Notes: generated from the letters alone by a model not told the origin. A DNA stretch of 64,000 bases from Coniella vitis (GCA_011317545.1 WUJK01000009.1:806001-870000), one strand, 5' to 3'. Numbered from the stretch's first letter, positions 22,301-35,771 are shown. Numbers and translations are program-made.

Positions 22301-24567
22301 TACTGGATCCGTCGTCACATTTTCCAACGGAACAGAGCTGCTGCATGCTCCGTATGCGGCACAGGCCTAGCGGATAGCTTGAAGGGTGCAACTCTGGTAG
22401 CGGGATGCGGGCAAGGGTGTCTTGAGTTTTGGATGGATCGTCAGATGGCGGGGACGTGTTTCGCATGGGGGTGAGGGACGCACCAGGTCAAGCATCACAA
22501 CGGAGAAGCACGAGGTTGACGATGGTGTCAAGATGGCGGCGCCGCTTCCATTGCGACACTTGTTATTCGAATATCCATGGTGGTAATAATTGCGGCTAGC
22601 GATCCAGCGTCGGAGAGAAGAGGCAGAGAAGTCTGCACATGTATCCAAGTACCTTGGCTATATGAAGTACATAGTACACAACACTACGTAGCGTGTAGTG
22701 TGGATCACGCCAACTCCAAACTATGGCAGGTCCACTCACTACGGGGCGGGTACCCAGTGACCAAACCCAATTTGGGAAGTCGCTGGGCTGCTAGCCCCGG
22801 AAATTGCGTTCTAGAAACGCAGGGCGGCAGGGCGGCCGGGCGGCAGCTGCCATCTTCGACTAAGAAATTGAAAGGCTTGGAGCCTGCACATGGTGGTCTG
22901 GGATCTGAATCGCGGAACCCTGCCGCTCCCCAGCGATGCATACCGAAGCTCTCGGTTCCTAGCATGTACTCTATACCCTAGGTAGGTACATTGCAGTAGC
23001 CGGCCTGGATATCACCGGCAAGCCTCTTGTTGATCGTGGAAAGGCCGCAGTACCAGGACCCTGACAAACCATTGACCGCTCCGGTTTGGCCTTCGAACTC
23101 CACAATCGTCAACTCCACGACTCTGACCTCTGCACGAGCCAACGACCCCGTTCCCGCCAACTTACACCTCGTCAATCATCCGAAGCCCTGCAGGGCAGCA
23201 TGCATGCATGCTTTGCGTGTGGCCGACAAAGGAATCACGAGCATACCGACTGGTGGACTCTGGCAATCTTGCTGGTTGATGCGACGAGTCTTTCTTCTCC
23301 GAGAAAGACGGGCCCCTTAATCTCTGCTTGTTCATCCACTCGCTCATCTTAAAAGCAACTAGAGTGTCATGAACAGCAGTTCTGGAGGCCAGCTGCAGCC
23401 AGTCGAGGATTTGAGGCTGCCAGGGTCCCGGCCATGCATCTGGGATTCAAAAGCGTCCTGTCACTTCTGCAGCTGGCCGCATTCAGTCTACAGATTTCTC
23501 CCACTTGAGTCGCGAGGGGAGAATAAGGCTAGCTTGGGCCCAGGATGATGCATGGACCATCTGCTTTCCAGCCCTGCCTTGTGCGGTGCTGATCGAACGG
23601 TTCAAGAAGATGGGATGAACAGTCACTTGGAGAATATGTGGGAGCTAAAATATAGTCCAGACAAACAGGCCGCAACCGACCACAGCATTCAGTTTTGTCC
23701 AACCTTTTGTCAATTGAGCCGCCGACTACCGATGTCCCTGATGCCGCGACATTGCAATGCCAGCAAGCGTTTCTGTGGGTCCAGGATCGAATATTGCCAC
23801 ATCTGATACCACGTTTGGACGTTGGGGATCAATATGGAGTACATTCGAACCCCACGGTCTCAACTTGCTGTCAAATGAGTGCGTGGGGGGCTCGGCTACT
23901 ACCTTGGCCCCGCAATGCCTTACTATTAGAATCATAGTACTATGGTGGAAGAATGGATGCCGTTGTGCGTGGTACGGCTTTGCTCCACTGTACCCAATAT
24001 CCGTCATTCGGCGGAGCTTGTTTTGAGACCACGCATCGTGCTTTTCCGGCCACTGCACCCCTGCCACGACTAAACAGGGACAGTCATCACTCTGCAGAGT
24101 ATGATGAAGCGTGTACATGGTAGATATGGTAGGGTATGCTCTGCAACGATTCTTCCAGGCTGCCGGCTTGCGGGGCTTGGATAAAGACACTATGGAACTA
24201 CATGTTGCTACCATGTATCCAGATAGCAGGATCGTCTTGCAGTATGTGTGCTATTCCCAGAATCATGCATACCAAGTGTGTATCTTGTATCTGATACTGT
24301 GCTACGTACACAGCCAAGTCTGTGGCGCCAATTGCGCAATCGAGCCAAGGTACAGGTACCAGTCACCGAGATGGACGCTGTGATGGGGAGGAAAAGCATG
24401 GGAATGCTCGGGTGGGGGTCGGCCATATCGGAACATGTCCTACTGCCCTCCGGGACCATATCCGACCGCTGTCCGCCAGTAAGAGTCGTACGATTCTTGC
24501 ATATTTGGTAGGCTTTGGCATGGGTTCATCGCAGCGATGTGCGGCAGGAGTCAATTACAGGTAGCAA

Positions 24568-24584
24568 GTACGTACGTACGTACG
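24568..24584. repeat. GTAC/ACGT tandem repeat
   Basis: Four tandem GTAC units, fully self-complementary, in the gene-poor region. Confidence 0.9.
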
Positions 24585-27500
24585 ATAGGAGGGGCAGCAA
24601 GATACCGAAACGAGACGAGGCGGGTCTCACTCTACCCGTACTTGTAGTAACAAGAAACCAGTTCAATACTTACTCAATGGGGCAATGCAACCTTGGCCTG
24701 CTTTCACATGGCTCCCATGACAAGAGATCGCCCAAAACGCAGTTATAAGGCCAAGAGTCCTTCAATCAAAAGTCCTCAAACCTGCCAATCTCGTGCTCTG
24801 GCGGATTACGTCGACTTAGGGAAAGCTTGGCTCTTCAAAGTTCACATAGTAGGAAGTACAAATAGGGACCCATCAAGATATCACAGGTTACGGACTCCAC
24901 AATACTATGTACTACTATTCAAGTACTCCTACTATGCGAATAATGGACTAGGTACTGTGGTATTCGTCCGTTTTTTTACTCATTGTACAAATTTACTGCA
25001 GCGTTGCGGAACCGCTCACTTGCTTGAGGCCATCGATTCTCCATCAGCCTCTTGTCCCCTGCTGCAAATTGATTGGCGAATTGTCAAATTTTGTTTTACC
25101 TCAATCTCCAACACGTTTCGATTGCTGCGCTGTTTTCTGTCAGATCTCAGAAAACAAGTTGCGACGAGGTGTGCCAACCGGAGGATGCAATCAAAGTGCT
25201 TGGTGTTTTAGTGGTTTGCCAATCCAATCACAAAATCATCCTTAGCGCACCACCCTGCTGACCCGCCTGATTTGGTCCATTTGCCTCAAATCTCCAGATC
25301 GCGAATCCTGGCGTGGTGAGTGTAACGATTTGGTCAGAAGTTGAAGCCAAACAAGTAGTGTAATAAACAAATGGAACCAATACCAGCAAACATATTTCAT
25401 ACCACCTACTTTTCGCTCCAAGTAGTCGCTGTTGGTAGAGTGTGGCAAGCTGTGTAACGACTGTTGGGCCAAGATCTTATCTTATCTTATCAAAGCATCG
25501 AACTCTATTAAAGAATCAGTTACCTTTTCTAGTAGTTCATGCAGCGGCGTTCCACGGGTGATGCAGATCAATAAGGCCATTGCTAAAAGAGGGCAAAAAG
25601 AAAAAAAAAAATTTAAAAAGGGGAAGCAGATCGATTGAACTGTTGTACCCTGAGTTATCTTAGATGTAATGTGATTTCCTTGTATGGAACCTACTATGCA
25701 TTTTTGTCTGGAGAATTAAGGGGCGGAAAGAACCACATCCCGAAAAGGAGCTAAACACATGCAGTAGATGGTTCTATTCTGAGAAGTGACGAGTGAAATT
25801 GTACTTCCTTCAACTGTACATAGGAGAATGGCGTGTGCATCTAAGGACAATACTACCTCCGTGTCCATGGTATTCCCAGCCGCTGATCGTAAAGGTCCAC
25901 GGCGTTAAATCATGCTCATTGCGACAAGAGTGTTTCAAGAAGTCAATAGGTTTCTATCACCGTCATCAGCCCAATGTGTCTGGTGAAAGAAAGTATGCAA
26001 GGCATTATGAATCTGAACATGATCCAACTGCAGTACCTGAACATATTCACTCAAGTGTGCAGTGAGAAAGGCTTCCGCTTGCTTTAGTTGGTGGTCTTCC
26101 TTCTCCAGCGTGCTACCTTCACCCAGCGGGAGCGAATAGTGTCATGGCTTTGTTCTTGCCTACGTAGTAGTGACTACTAATGGCAGGTCACCATTGAGCT
26201 ACAGCGGTTCCAGCGCCGGAACCCCCGTGTACACGTATCCGAGCAGGTTCGCACACAGTAAGTACTTGGCAACGTAGCCAGTATACACACCCAGTACTTA
26301 CTACATAGTACTCGACCAGCTGGCTAGGACTCTTCGCATTGTGGGCTGCGGGGCGAGCCAGACCGCTGAGCTCTTCTCGTCATCTTTTTGCCCCCGTTCC
26401 CGTCGTTGCATGCTCGCCTTGCGGGTCCGATTCCAGCCTGAATGAGGTGTGTATCCCCAGGCGGCCCAATCGTACGCACTGCTGTAGGTCTAAAGTGATA
26501 CGTAAGATGCACAGGCCAAACATACGATCGCCTCCCTAGCTTTGCTGCTCGGCCGGCAGGGGCTCATCCCATTTGCTCTTTGTGACGAGGCGAAGTGCCT
26601 GCAACTGTTCGATCTGTGAAGAATCCAACAAGGTGTGGCTGGCGTGTTAGCACATGTCCTCACCATGATGGAATTCTGGTAGCATGGTAAGTTACACAGC
26701 ACCATCCCCTCTGACCGGTTTGATGCATACATGTCGATGTAACGCTTGCTCTTGATTCAGATATCTCTTCTTTTCTATGAATGTGGTACTTTTGTCAACT
26801 GTGTTTCGATTGCCCTGTCCAATCTACACACTGAGAACTCACCATCGTTCTAGACTTTGCCCAGTCGTGCGCGTTGCTTCGCATAAGAGCTCTACTTGAA
26901 TACTGCTTTTGTTTTTGCGGTATATTGCATTTCGTTCTAGTATTGAGCATCAAGTTTCGTCAAGGCCTAGCTCGCCGTGCCCCGATCTCTTCTTCCTACA
27001 TGTCGAGTCCAGCCGTGGCGAGGCTTTCTTGCAGGACATTGCACGATCCAGGAGCTCTCAACGACGCATTCGTACGTGATTCGGACTCATTGGGCCGTGT
27101 GGTATTGACGGGCTGGGTTCGATTTCTTAATACAGTATACACATCGGCCAACGTGGCAAAAACTGGACTGACAGACCCCGGAACCTGTACATGGCGTGTT
27201 TGTGGGTGCTCGGTGCACCATGTACTATCTATGTACGAGATCAAGATTGCTGTATCGACCATAGTACATGGTCTATATTCGAGTAGCCTTGCCCAAAAAA
27301 AAAAGCAGCCGTTGCGCTTAGGTTCCACAAGCCCTTCCGACAGCTGGCATCGAACCTGATTGAAAGCGCGATCTGGGAAGCCCTCGTCATTACGGGGACA
27401 TCCTATAGTAATAGGCAAATCCCAAAGCATCCATGAGAGCATGGCTTACCTTGGCATATGCATATGCTACCAACAAAGGCTCAAAGACGTCCCTCCCCAT

Positions 27501-28023
27501 TTGATTGCAATTCTATTTCGTCGGCACTTGTCCGGCAACCTGGCGTGTTTTTGATCCAACGCCATCTTAATTCTGCTCGGAAATAGAGTGGACATGACAG
27601 GAAGCGTGTGTTGTGAGGAAATGAAGACATTTTGGCTCCCGGCTTGCTGTAACGCGAGGCTGGGCTTTGAAGGAGGTTGGCTGGTGGGTTGCTTTATTAT
27701 TGTGGAGTCGCCCGGGTGTCGCTGGTGGATGGAGCTGCCAGCCATGGCGCATCGGAAGTCTGGCAGAACCGGTTACTTGAAAGTACCTTTGTACTTTGTA
27801 CAGTGCTTGATCTTACTTTGCACTTAGTTTCGCCTTACTAGAGAAGTATGTACTATGTATTATGTACTGTCCGCAGCCTGCAAGTTTCCATCATTGCAGA
27901 TGCAGGAACGGTCCACCAGCGCTCTCCTCACACAAGGCGATTTGGGCCATCAAAATACAGGGTACTTGTCCTGTCTGTACGTTCACTAGCCAAATCAATT
28001 GCGAGCACTTGAGTTCTCCTACC

Positions 28024-28257
28024 TACATAGTAGGTATGTACTAGTAGTGTCGTGCGGCGGACCACCCAGCATTGTGCGCCTTTCTCACCTACAGGGGCCC
28101 TTTGACGAGTGCAGACCCTTGTCTATCCCTCTTTCCGCAAATGCACGTGTTGAAACAAGTGAAGCTGCTTGCTGACTCAGCTTTCGCTTCACTGCCTGAT
28201 CCTATGTAACCAGGCACCTGATGCGTTCTGCTGAGGGCGGGCAGCCACTACATAGTA
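28024..28257. promoter_or_regulatory. Two TACATAGTA elements upstream of the MOSC gene
   Basis: Exact copies at 28024-28032 and 28249-28257, 757 and 532 bp before the MOSC start codon. Same recurrent intergenic palindrome as elsewhere in the window. Confidence 0.45.
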
Positions 28258-28780
28258 GAGGGAAAAGAAGTTGAACAAACAAAACCAACAACATGCTTAT
28301 CTTTGCCATTCCTCCTCCTTCTTCTTCTTCTTCCTTTGACAAGCGCAAGCGACGCCAACATTAGAATTTCAGTATGGAAGCCGTCCGCCACTCTACAGGT
28401 GCTGACACGAGCAAAGGAGCGGCGATTCGAAACAGCGAGCTTGTTTCGTGTCGCAGCTCCGACTCCTGACACGGACAAGTCGAGCCTCAACGCGCGAACG
28501 GGCCTCGTCGCACAAGCAGCGCCTTCCATCCCATCCTGCAGCACTTTTTCCAGCTGTCGAGCAACGAACAGGTGGCGAATAGGTCAAAAGCTCAGACAAC
28601 GCGCCGATGCGCCAAAAATAAAGACGGAGGATTCAATTCTGATCATATGGAAGCTTTCGTTGCTGCTTCTGCTGTTGTTCTCATTCTTGTTGTCATCTCC
28701 GAAACCTCAGATGGTCTGACGCTCTTTCCAACATTTGCCATCACTCAGCTCCCGATATCAAAGTTGCCCGTCCGCTCGCC

Positions 28781-30361
28781 ATGGACGCGCTCGTCAACGC
28801 CAAAGCCAATACCAATGGCAGCGCCATCGCAACAGGAGCGCAGTCTGCGCTCCCGCTCGATCCGGGCTCCCTTTTCGTCCTTCTCACGACCCTCTTCGTC
28901 TTCTTCGGGCCTCTCTTTATGCTCTTTCCGCCTTTTCCGCCATCCAAAAGCGATGCCTTGACCGAGACGCATAACAAAGTTGGCCCGGAGCCGCCCAGAT
29001 CGTCCACACTCACAGAACGCGTCAAGGCTCTCCTTTCATCCCTTTTCAACGCACCCTCGGTGACACGCGAATTTGCAACCCGCAGCGACAGCAGCAGCGG
29101 CACCGTCACCTCTCTGGCCGTCTACCCCATCGCTTCATGTCGCGGCGTCCCACTAGCTCGCGCCAAAGTTACCACGCTTGGCCTCGAGTTCGACCGCCTC
29201 TTCACCTTCGCTCAGCTCAAAAGCCCCTTCCCACTGGCCTCCATACCCGAGAATGGCGACGGTAGCGAGGCCGCGGCGAAAGGTCACCGCTGGGAGTCCA
29301 TCACGCGCCAGCAGTTCCCCGAGCTAGCCAACCTCGAGGTCGAGCTCTGGCAGCCCGACCTCGCCAAGATCAAGGGCTTCCGTGACCCCATTGCCGGCTC
29401 CTCGCGTGAGACGTTCCTCATTCTGCGGTTTCCCTGGCGCTCCGAGGGGTTCATTGCTGGTATGTGGGATATTTTTGCTGCCAAGTGTAGCCAGGGCTGG
29501 CGCGCGCAGCCAGCGACTGAGATTATGCTGCCTGTGGAGTTGCCGAACGAAGCTGAGAGGTCGGCCAAAGCGTATGAGTTTGAGGAGCTCCGGTTGCGCG
29601 GTTTCGGCAGTGGCAGCAGCAGCAGTAGTAGCAGCAGCAGCAGCAGCAGCAGTAGGGCAGAGGAAGTCGTGACGGCCCTGAATATGGAGGCTGATTTGCC
29701 CCAGGAGCTAAGATGGTTCCTTGGGGTGAGTAATAAGCTGGCTTTGTTCCGGCTTGACCATGGGCAAGGTTCAAAGGCTGTCGAGGTACCATCGGACTCT
29801 GTAAGTTATCTGATCAAGGAAGCAACGCGAAACTCAGTTTTATGGTCTGCAGCCTGAATAGTAAGAACAGTACTAACACACGCCTGTAGTTTCCAATCAA
29901 GGTCACAAACCTAGCCAGCATCCACAAGAGCGCAGAACCCAAGACCACCGAGCGTGGGGATACCCAAGAGCTTATCTCTGGCAATTTTGAAGCACACATT
30001 TTCGGTAGGTGTTCACTTCTGTTGTGTGCGACGCTCATGGATTGCTACATACATGGAGGAAAGAGGAGCTAACCGCGTCATCGCAGTCTCTGGCCTTCCC
30101 GCCCTTGATGAGGCCAGTTGGGATAGAATCCAGCTCAAGCCAACAGACACGCAAGAACAGCTAGACGAAACCACGTTCCGCGTGCAACCGACAGAGACAA
30201 CCCAAGCCAATGGTTCGAAGCGCGAGTTTAATGGAAAGGCTCAGCCCAGTATGGCCCCTGAATTGCGGATAAAACCCATCTTCCGGAATACTGAATCTCC
30301 GGAGAAATTTATTGAGGTGGGCATGTCGGTAGAGGTTCTAGGGCGATGCGAGCAACTATGA
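28781..30361 (+). CDS. MOSC-domain protein with an N-terminal membrane segment
   Basis: Three exons: 28781-29800, 29890-30004 and 30087-30361, about 469 aa. Introns of 89 and 82 bp carry CTAAC branch sites. Residues about 28-50 form a hydrophobic segment (FVLLTTLFVFFGPLFMLF), so the protein is probably anchored with a short N-terminus. The MOSC N-terminal beta-barrel follows, shown by VTSLAVYPIASCRGVPLARA and the GLEFDRLFTFAQ stretch, as in mARC and molybdenum cofactor sulfurase C-termini. A Ser run encoded by AGC/AGT lies near residues 278-292. The C-terminal MOSC half is recognisable (VTNLASIHK, PALDEASWDRIQ) but shows only one Cys, near the very end, where family members carry a Cys-rich loop. 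Molybdenum cofactor binding or sulfur transfer is therefore uncertain. Confidence 0.82.
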
Positions 30362-30737
30362 GGGCCAAGGCACAGAATCATTGAACTGCTAGTCGTCATT
30401 GATCGTTGACATACCCAAACAGATCCCCGCCCAATGAAGGGCCGCACTGGAATAATAATGTAAAATACATGATAAACATACACACATCGAAGCCGTGATT
30501 CAATGCGAGCCTCCAAAGCGAGTTCCGAAAAGGTTCCCAATCGTGTCCCCGGTAAAATCCACACATAAGCATAGCACCCACACAAGACAGAACAAGAGCG
30601 TTCATTGTCTGTAGAACCACATATCATACCGCGCTGATAACAAGCCCTGAAACGCCAATGCAAAATAACACCCTGTCAAAGTTTGCGGACAAGACCATGA
30701 CCACGTTTGGCCAGACTCCGTCTTCCTTTGCTTTACT
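30362..30737. other. Convergent intergenic region, MOSC to SMC2
   Basis: 376 bp between two converging stop codons; holds both 3' untranslated regions. Nothing else seen. Confidence 0.8.
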
Positions 30738-33700
30738 TCACCTTACGTCCGCCGGCGTCAACGCTTGCACCATGCTCGTGCCCTCACTGAACCTCGTTTT
30801 GAAGATACGGTTGGCATTCTGAAACATGCCATCCTTCAGACTGACAACAATGAACTGCGAGCCCTTGAAGCGCGTCTTGATAAGTCGACCGATATTCTGC
30901 GTATGTGACAAGTCGAGCGCAGCATCGACTTCGTCCAGAATATACATGGGTGCCGGCTTGAACTGCAAAAGAGCCATGATGAGGGAAAGAGCGATAAGTG
31001 ATCTGTGTAACAGTTGTCAGAAAGTTGTTCATCGAAAAACAACCGAATGTATAAAAGTAAAGGTGACGACGACAACATCACATACCTTTGACCACCACTC
31101 AGCTCCGTCAAGCTCTGTTTCCAGACCTTCCCAAGACAGACCTTGACCTCGAGACCATCGCTGATAGTCTTACCCTCTGGTGGATCCAGCTTTGCAAAAG
31201 ATCCACCGGGCAGCAACTCCGAAAAGATCTCACCAAAGTCGGCATTGACCTTCTGCCACGTCTCCTGCAGCGCTTTCTTCTTGTAGTCGTCCAAGCTGAC
31301 AATGGTCTCTTCAATCTTCTTCTTGTCGCGAATGACCGTCTTCATCATGTGCTTGAGCGCTACCTCCTTCTTTTCCACGCTGTCAATCATGTTCATGACC
31401 TTGGGATTAATCTTTTTCTTCATGCCCTGGAACCGGTCGCTCAGATTCCGGAGCGTGGCCTTGCACTCGGCAATGTTGTGATTCCTAAAGTCGTACGGCG
31501 TTCCAGCACGTCCAAGGTTCTCCTTTTCGTCGGCAATCCATTCGTGCTCTTCCTCCATGTGTTCAACAGCTTGCCTGGCGGTCTGCTGTTCCTTGTTGAA
31601 TTTCTCAACCTGGTGTCCGAGCTTCTGCATCTCCAAGCCCTCTTCAGTGACGCGGGCGTTCTTGCTGCGTATGGCATCCTCGAGAGCGCGGAGTTCACTA
31701 TCGTAGATGTCAAGCTTGGCCCGTTCCGCCTCCAAATCTTCTTGAGCCTTTTCGTGCGCCTTCTCAAGCTCTTCTCGCTCTTGCAGAAGCTTGGCAACCT
31801 CGTCTTGCTGGGCGTTGATGGCTTGGCCGATCTCTTGCAATTGCTCTCGTGCCGCTGCGAGATCGCCAGAAACTTGTTCAGAATCCAGCTGCGCATTCTG
31901 TAGCTCCTTTTGCAGTGTCTTGACTGACGCTCGACGTTTCTCAAGGGTCGCCCGCAGCTTGTCCAAAGATGCTTGCAACTCCACCAGCTTTCCATCCTTG
32001 TTGTTATCAAAGTCCTTCATGTCCTTCTCAATCTGCTTTGCATTAGCTGTAGCCTCTGCATAACGCTGCTTGGCTTCTTGGCTGCTTGTCTTGAGTTGGC
32101 TAATTTGCTCCTTCATCTTTTCGACTTCCTGGAGGATTGAAGAGGACGAGTTCCCTCCAATTTGTTCCTCTGCAAGTTTGATCTCGTGAGTCTTGAGATC
32201 ATAATCTTGCTTGATTCTACGTGCTTGGTCCAGTTTGGATCTCTCTCCTGCGATTTTGGCTTGTAAGTCGCGCAAAGAAGTCTCTGCTTCCCTCAGTTGC
32301 CGAGTGATCTCGTTCAATTTTTGGAGTGTCACCAGGACACCACTCGAGTTGGGCGCGCTGCCGCCAGACAAGGTGCCAGAAGGATCGTATGAGTCACCTT
32401 GTAGAGTGATACTCCTCATCCTTACATTGGGATTAAAGGTGACGCTCTTGGCGGTCTCTGCATCATCGCAAATGAGCGTGTTGCCAAACACGTACTGCAT
32501 GGCGGCGGATACTTCTTCATCGTAGCCCACCAGCGAGAGAGCCAAGTTGACCTTGCCTGGGGCTATGCTCTGTGCAGTCGCAACCGTCTGTGCAGAGGCC
32601 TTAAAAGCGGAGATCTTGTTGAGAGGAATGATGGTGACTCGTTTGCGCAGTCTACCGCCCTTGAGTAGCTGAGTACCTGTCACCTCGGTGTCGACAACCA
32701 CGTTGTAAAGCCGTCCACCAGCACAGATTTCGAGCGCAGTGCCTGCCTGCGTGCTCTGTTTATCGAGGGTGAAGAGTTGTGCGACTAGCCCTTTGACCTT
32801 AGACCGGTCGAAGTTTGGCGTCGGGTCGGTGTAGTTGAAGTCGATATTGGCTACCTTGCGCTTTAACCCATCGGCTTCTTGCCTGAGGCTGCGAATCTTT
32901 TGTTGAAGGCTATTTTCTTCCCGGAACAGTTCGTCTTCGGCACCGGGACTGATGCCGATTTTGCCGAGTTCTTTTTCAAGCCTCTGTGCTTGGGATCTGA
33001 GCACTTCAATTTCCTTAAGCAAGCCAGCATTCTGCTCCTTGGCCTTCTGTGCGCGAGGTTCTTCCTCTTTTATACGTTTCTCGAGATGTGCAATCTTGAT
33101 CTTGGCCTGTTCTTGTTCCGTTACTGCTGCGGATGCTCGGTTTCTTGCGTCTTGTAATTGAGCCTGGTAACCATTCTCTTGTCCTTCCTTGGATGCAACA
33201 CCAGTTTGTAACGTTTGCAGCAACTCTTCCTTGGACTCGGCTTCTTGGCTCTGCCTCTCGAGATCTTGCTTTGCTGCATCGTGTTTGGCTTTGACTTGCT
33301 CGTATGCTTTGGTCTTTTCTTTCAGCGTCGCCTCCAACTCTCCAACACTCTTGTCTCCAGCTATCCGGCGATCCTGCTCCTCGGTCAGGCTTGATTGCTT
33401 AAGGTCCATCACTGTCGTGAGACGGACGAGTTCGTTTGACGATTTCTTCACCAAATCTTCCAGGGCCTGGGCTTTGGCACCTTTCCGAAGCTCCCTGTCG
33501 CGTTGAGCTTTCACTCGCTGGACGTCGTTTTCCAAATGAGATATTTCGCTCTTCAGTCGCACTGCCGATTCTTCTAGGTCCTTTTGCTTCTGTTTCTTGC
33601 CTTCCAGGTCGGCTGCCGACTGCTCAAGCTTCTCCTTGTACTTGACGTAGTCATGAGCCACCACCAATCTTGTCAGGCGCTCCAGGTCGTTCTGTGTCTG

Positions 33701-34563
33701 TTGGAAGTCGAGGAAAGCTCGCTTTTCTCCACGCAATTTTTCGAGTTTCGGTTCTATCTCGTCCCGCAGTAGCTCTGTGATTTCCTGCAGCTTCATCTCC
33801 TTCTTGGCCATCGTCTTGAAAGCCTTGTCGCGACGATCTTCAAACATTCTGGTACCAGCAGCTTCTTCAATCATGGCCAAAATCTCCACGGACTTCATGT
33901 TGAGCACCTTTGTGATCTTGCCCTGCATGATGAGGAAGTTTGGATTGTTGATATTCAATCCGACCGACTGAAACAGGTTTTGCACCGTCTGTTGTTGGGC
34001 GCGGTGGCCGTTGATGAGGTACTTGGAGGTACCGCCAAGGACAATCTGCCGGGTGACGCTGATTGTCGCATATTCTTCGAATCCAATGGGCGATTTCTTC
34101 TTGTCTCTATTGTCGAAGACGATCGTGACGCTGGCTTTGGTGACACCGGCTTGTCCACGTTTGTAGATCAGGTCCTGCAATTGTGGAGAGGGTCAGAGGG
34201 CGCAAACATGACATGGAAAAAAGCACGTCTTATGGTGTTTTCAGTCGCACCTGTAAATTCTGCGCGCGCACTGTCGACATATTTGTAATGCCCAAGACGA
34301 AGCAGATGGAGTCAAGGATGTTGGACTTTCCACTGCCATTCAGCCCAGTGATGGAGTTGAAGCTCTCGTCCCTAAAATTGTCAGAGTCCAGGTACCATTT
34401 GTGCTTTTGAAGGCCGCGGCGTGGAGGAGGTTTACCATCCTGAAATGACTGTGCGAACGGCATACGACTTGAAGCCCTGTGCGTTTGTTAGACACACGCA
34501 CAAAGAGTGTCACTGGGGTCAAAAGAGCGGACGTACGTCGACGATGATTTCGGTGACCCTCAT
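30738..34563 (-). CDS. SMC2: Condensin subunit SMC2
   Basis: Five exons on the minus strand: 34563-34537, 34476-34436, 34371-34251, 34174-31086 and 31002-30738, about 1180 aa, matching the family length. The first three exons are very short (27, 41 and 121 nt). Walker A GLNGSGKS is at residues 32-39, the ABC signature LSGGQR near 1088-1093, and Walker B MYILDEVDAALD near 1112-1123. Two long coiled coils flank a hinge at roughly 515-680. SMC2 pairs with SMC4 in condensin, the ATPase that compacts mitotic chromosomes. The start MRVTEIIVDGFKSYAVRT and internal NLFQSVGLNINNPNFLIMQG are SMC2-specific. The last intron (83 bp) falls inside the signature-motif Arg codon. All key ATPase residues are present. 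Confidence 0.97.
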
Positions 34564-35771
34564 GGCGGGCAGCTCTGACGACTTGGCGGTGGCAGCGTCA
34601 ACATGGGAGAAAGGGTGCGATGCGACGCGAAGGTGGGCTTTGCGACACGAGCCTGCCAACGACGACGCGGTGCTACTGTAAACAACAAAATCAAGGGCGC
34701 ATGGCAACGGATCCCCGCCAAGGCAGTGGGGCCGCAACGTGCCACTACCCTAACCCTTACTGTATCGCTCCCCTGCTTGGTGGTTGCTAGGCAGCTGAAT
34801 ACATAGTATGTCAGCTGCATACTTTGATCTTTGCATGCTCGGTCTTTTTTCCCTTGTCTCTATAAATCAAGCTTGACCAGAGCCGGCACTGATCCGAGGC
34901 TGTACTACGTGTATATCAAAATCTGATTGATTGGGTGAGGTACCTTGTACACAGTATACATATTCAAGTATGCTTGCTGACAAGATGCCACAGGCACCCT
35001 TGGACTTGGTGGATTTGTAAAGATCCTGTTTAGATGATTGGAGAAGTCAGGAAAGCGCTCCTACTCATCGAGAAGTATTGGCCTTATTATGCGCATCTGC
35101 TATAATGCAAATAAGGGCATAGTTAGGAATGCCAGGTTAATGTCACTAAGTGGGAGCACAATGACAAAGCATCTTCAGGACCACGCATGAAGGTCACGCA
35201 GGTACGCAAGTACGCAAGGGGCTGCAGTGGCCTGTGTCAGCGTTCAGTGGCAGAGTGGTACTGGAATCCCTAATTTGGGCTGCCAAGTACTTAGCGCAGC
35301 TGGCCTGCAACCTGCCTTACAAGTTCGCCGTCTTGGAACCTTGCATTACTGTCCCTTCCGTATCAGATCTCCGCCATCAAACCGGCCTCAAGAACATGTG
35401 TTCATATTGTTAGCCACCACCACCCTCGCTGATTCTCCGACGCCCACGACCAAGAGCCTGGAAACGACACTGCAATCCACCCCGCTACGGAAGCTAGCAC
35501 CAGCCAGAGCACGCCATCGTTGTCAACTCTCATCAACGCGCACCCCCCTGCGCCGCCCCAAGTCCACTTAATCTCTCCGTTTCACAGGCTAGCATTGCCA
35601 GCGACGGGCCCCCTTCCACACACGCCGCTTCACGTCCACAATATACGACACACACGACACCATTGACGGTGCAACTGCTTCACTTGCTGCGCCAGTGCTG
35701 CCCACCCGCCGTCTGATGGTCGCGATTCCACCCGGCGACTGCAGCGCGCCGAGGTCCCTGGCCTCGTCGTA
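34564..35771. other. Divergent promoter region, SMC2 and LysM gene
   Basis: 1.2 kb between divergent starts. Contains a TACATAGTA copy at 34800 and a short telomere-like ACCCTAACCC at 34747. The half nearest the LysM gene is C-rich with random short frames. Confidence 0.6.
34800..34808. promoter_or_regulatory. TACATAGTA element upstream of SMC2
   Basis: Exact copy of the recurrent palindromic element, 237 bp upstream of the SMC2 start codon. Confidence 0.5.

Larger units (their letters stand above)
19367..28780. other. 9.4 kb gene-poor region
   Basis: No gene could be built here: frames stay under about 210 aa, show no recognised domain, and splice signals do not join them into anything coherent. 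It begins with the leader of the Zn2Cys6 gene and ends with that of the MOSC gene. It contains exact TACATAGTA or TACTATGTA copies at 21955, 22668, 24904, 26302, 27851, 28024 and 28249, and an ACGT repeat at 24568. Base composition looks balanced, without the strong AT bias of heavily RIP-mutated repeats. It may hold decayed repeats or non-coding RNA. Confidence 0.55.

Noticed and set aside
28303..28719. Frame starting with a signal-peptide-like Leu run
   Set aside because: It overlaps the leader of the MOSC gene, the hydrophobic start comes from a CTT/CTC repeat, and the remainder has no domain.
30396..30663. Hydrophobic minus-strand frames between MOSC and SMC2
   Set aside because: They overlap the 3' ends of two well-supported converging genes and have no recognisable similarity.
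34747..34756. Telomere-like ACCCTAACCC in the SMC2 promoter
   Set aside because: Less than two units; too short to call a telomere-repeat insertion, at most a telo-box-like site.
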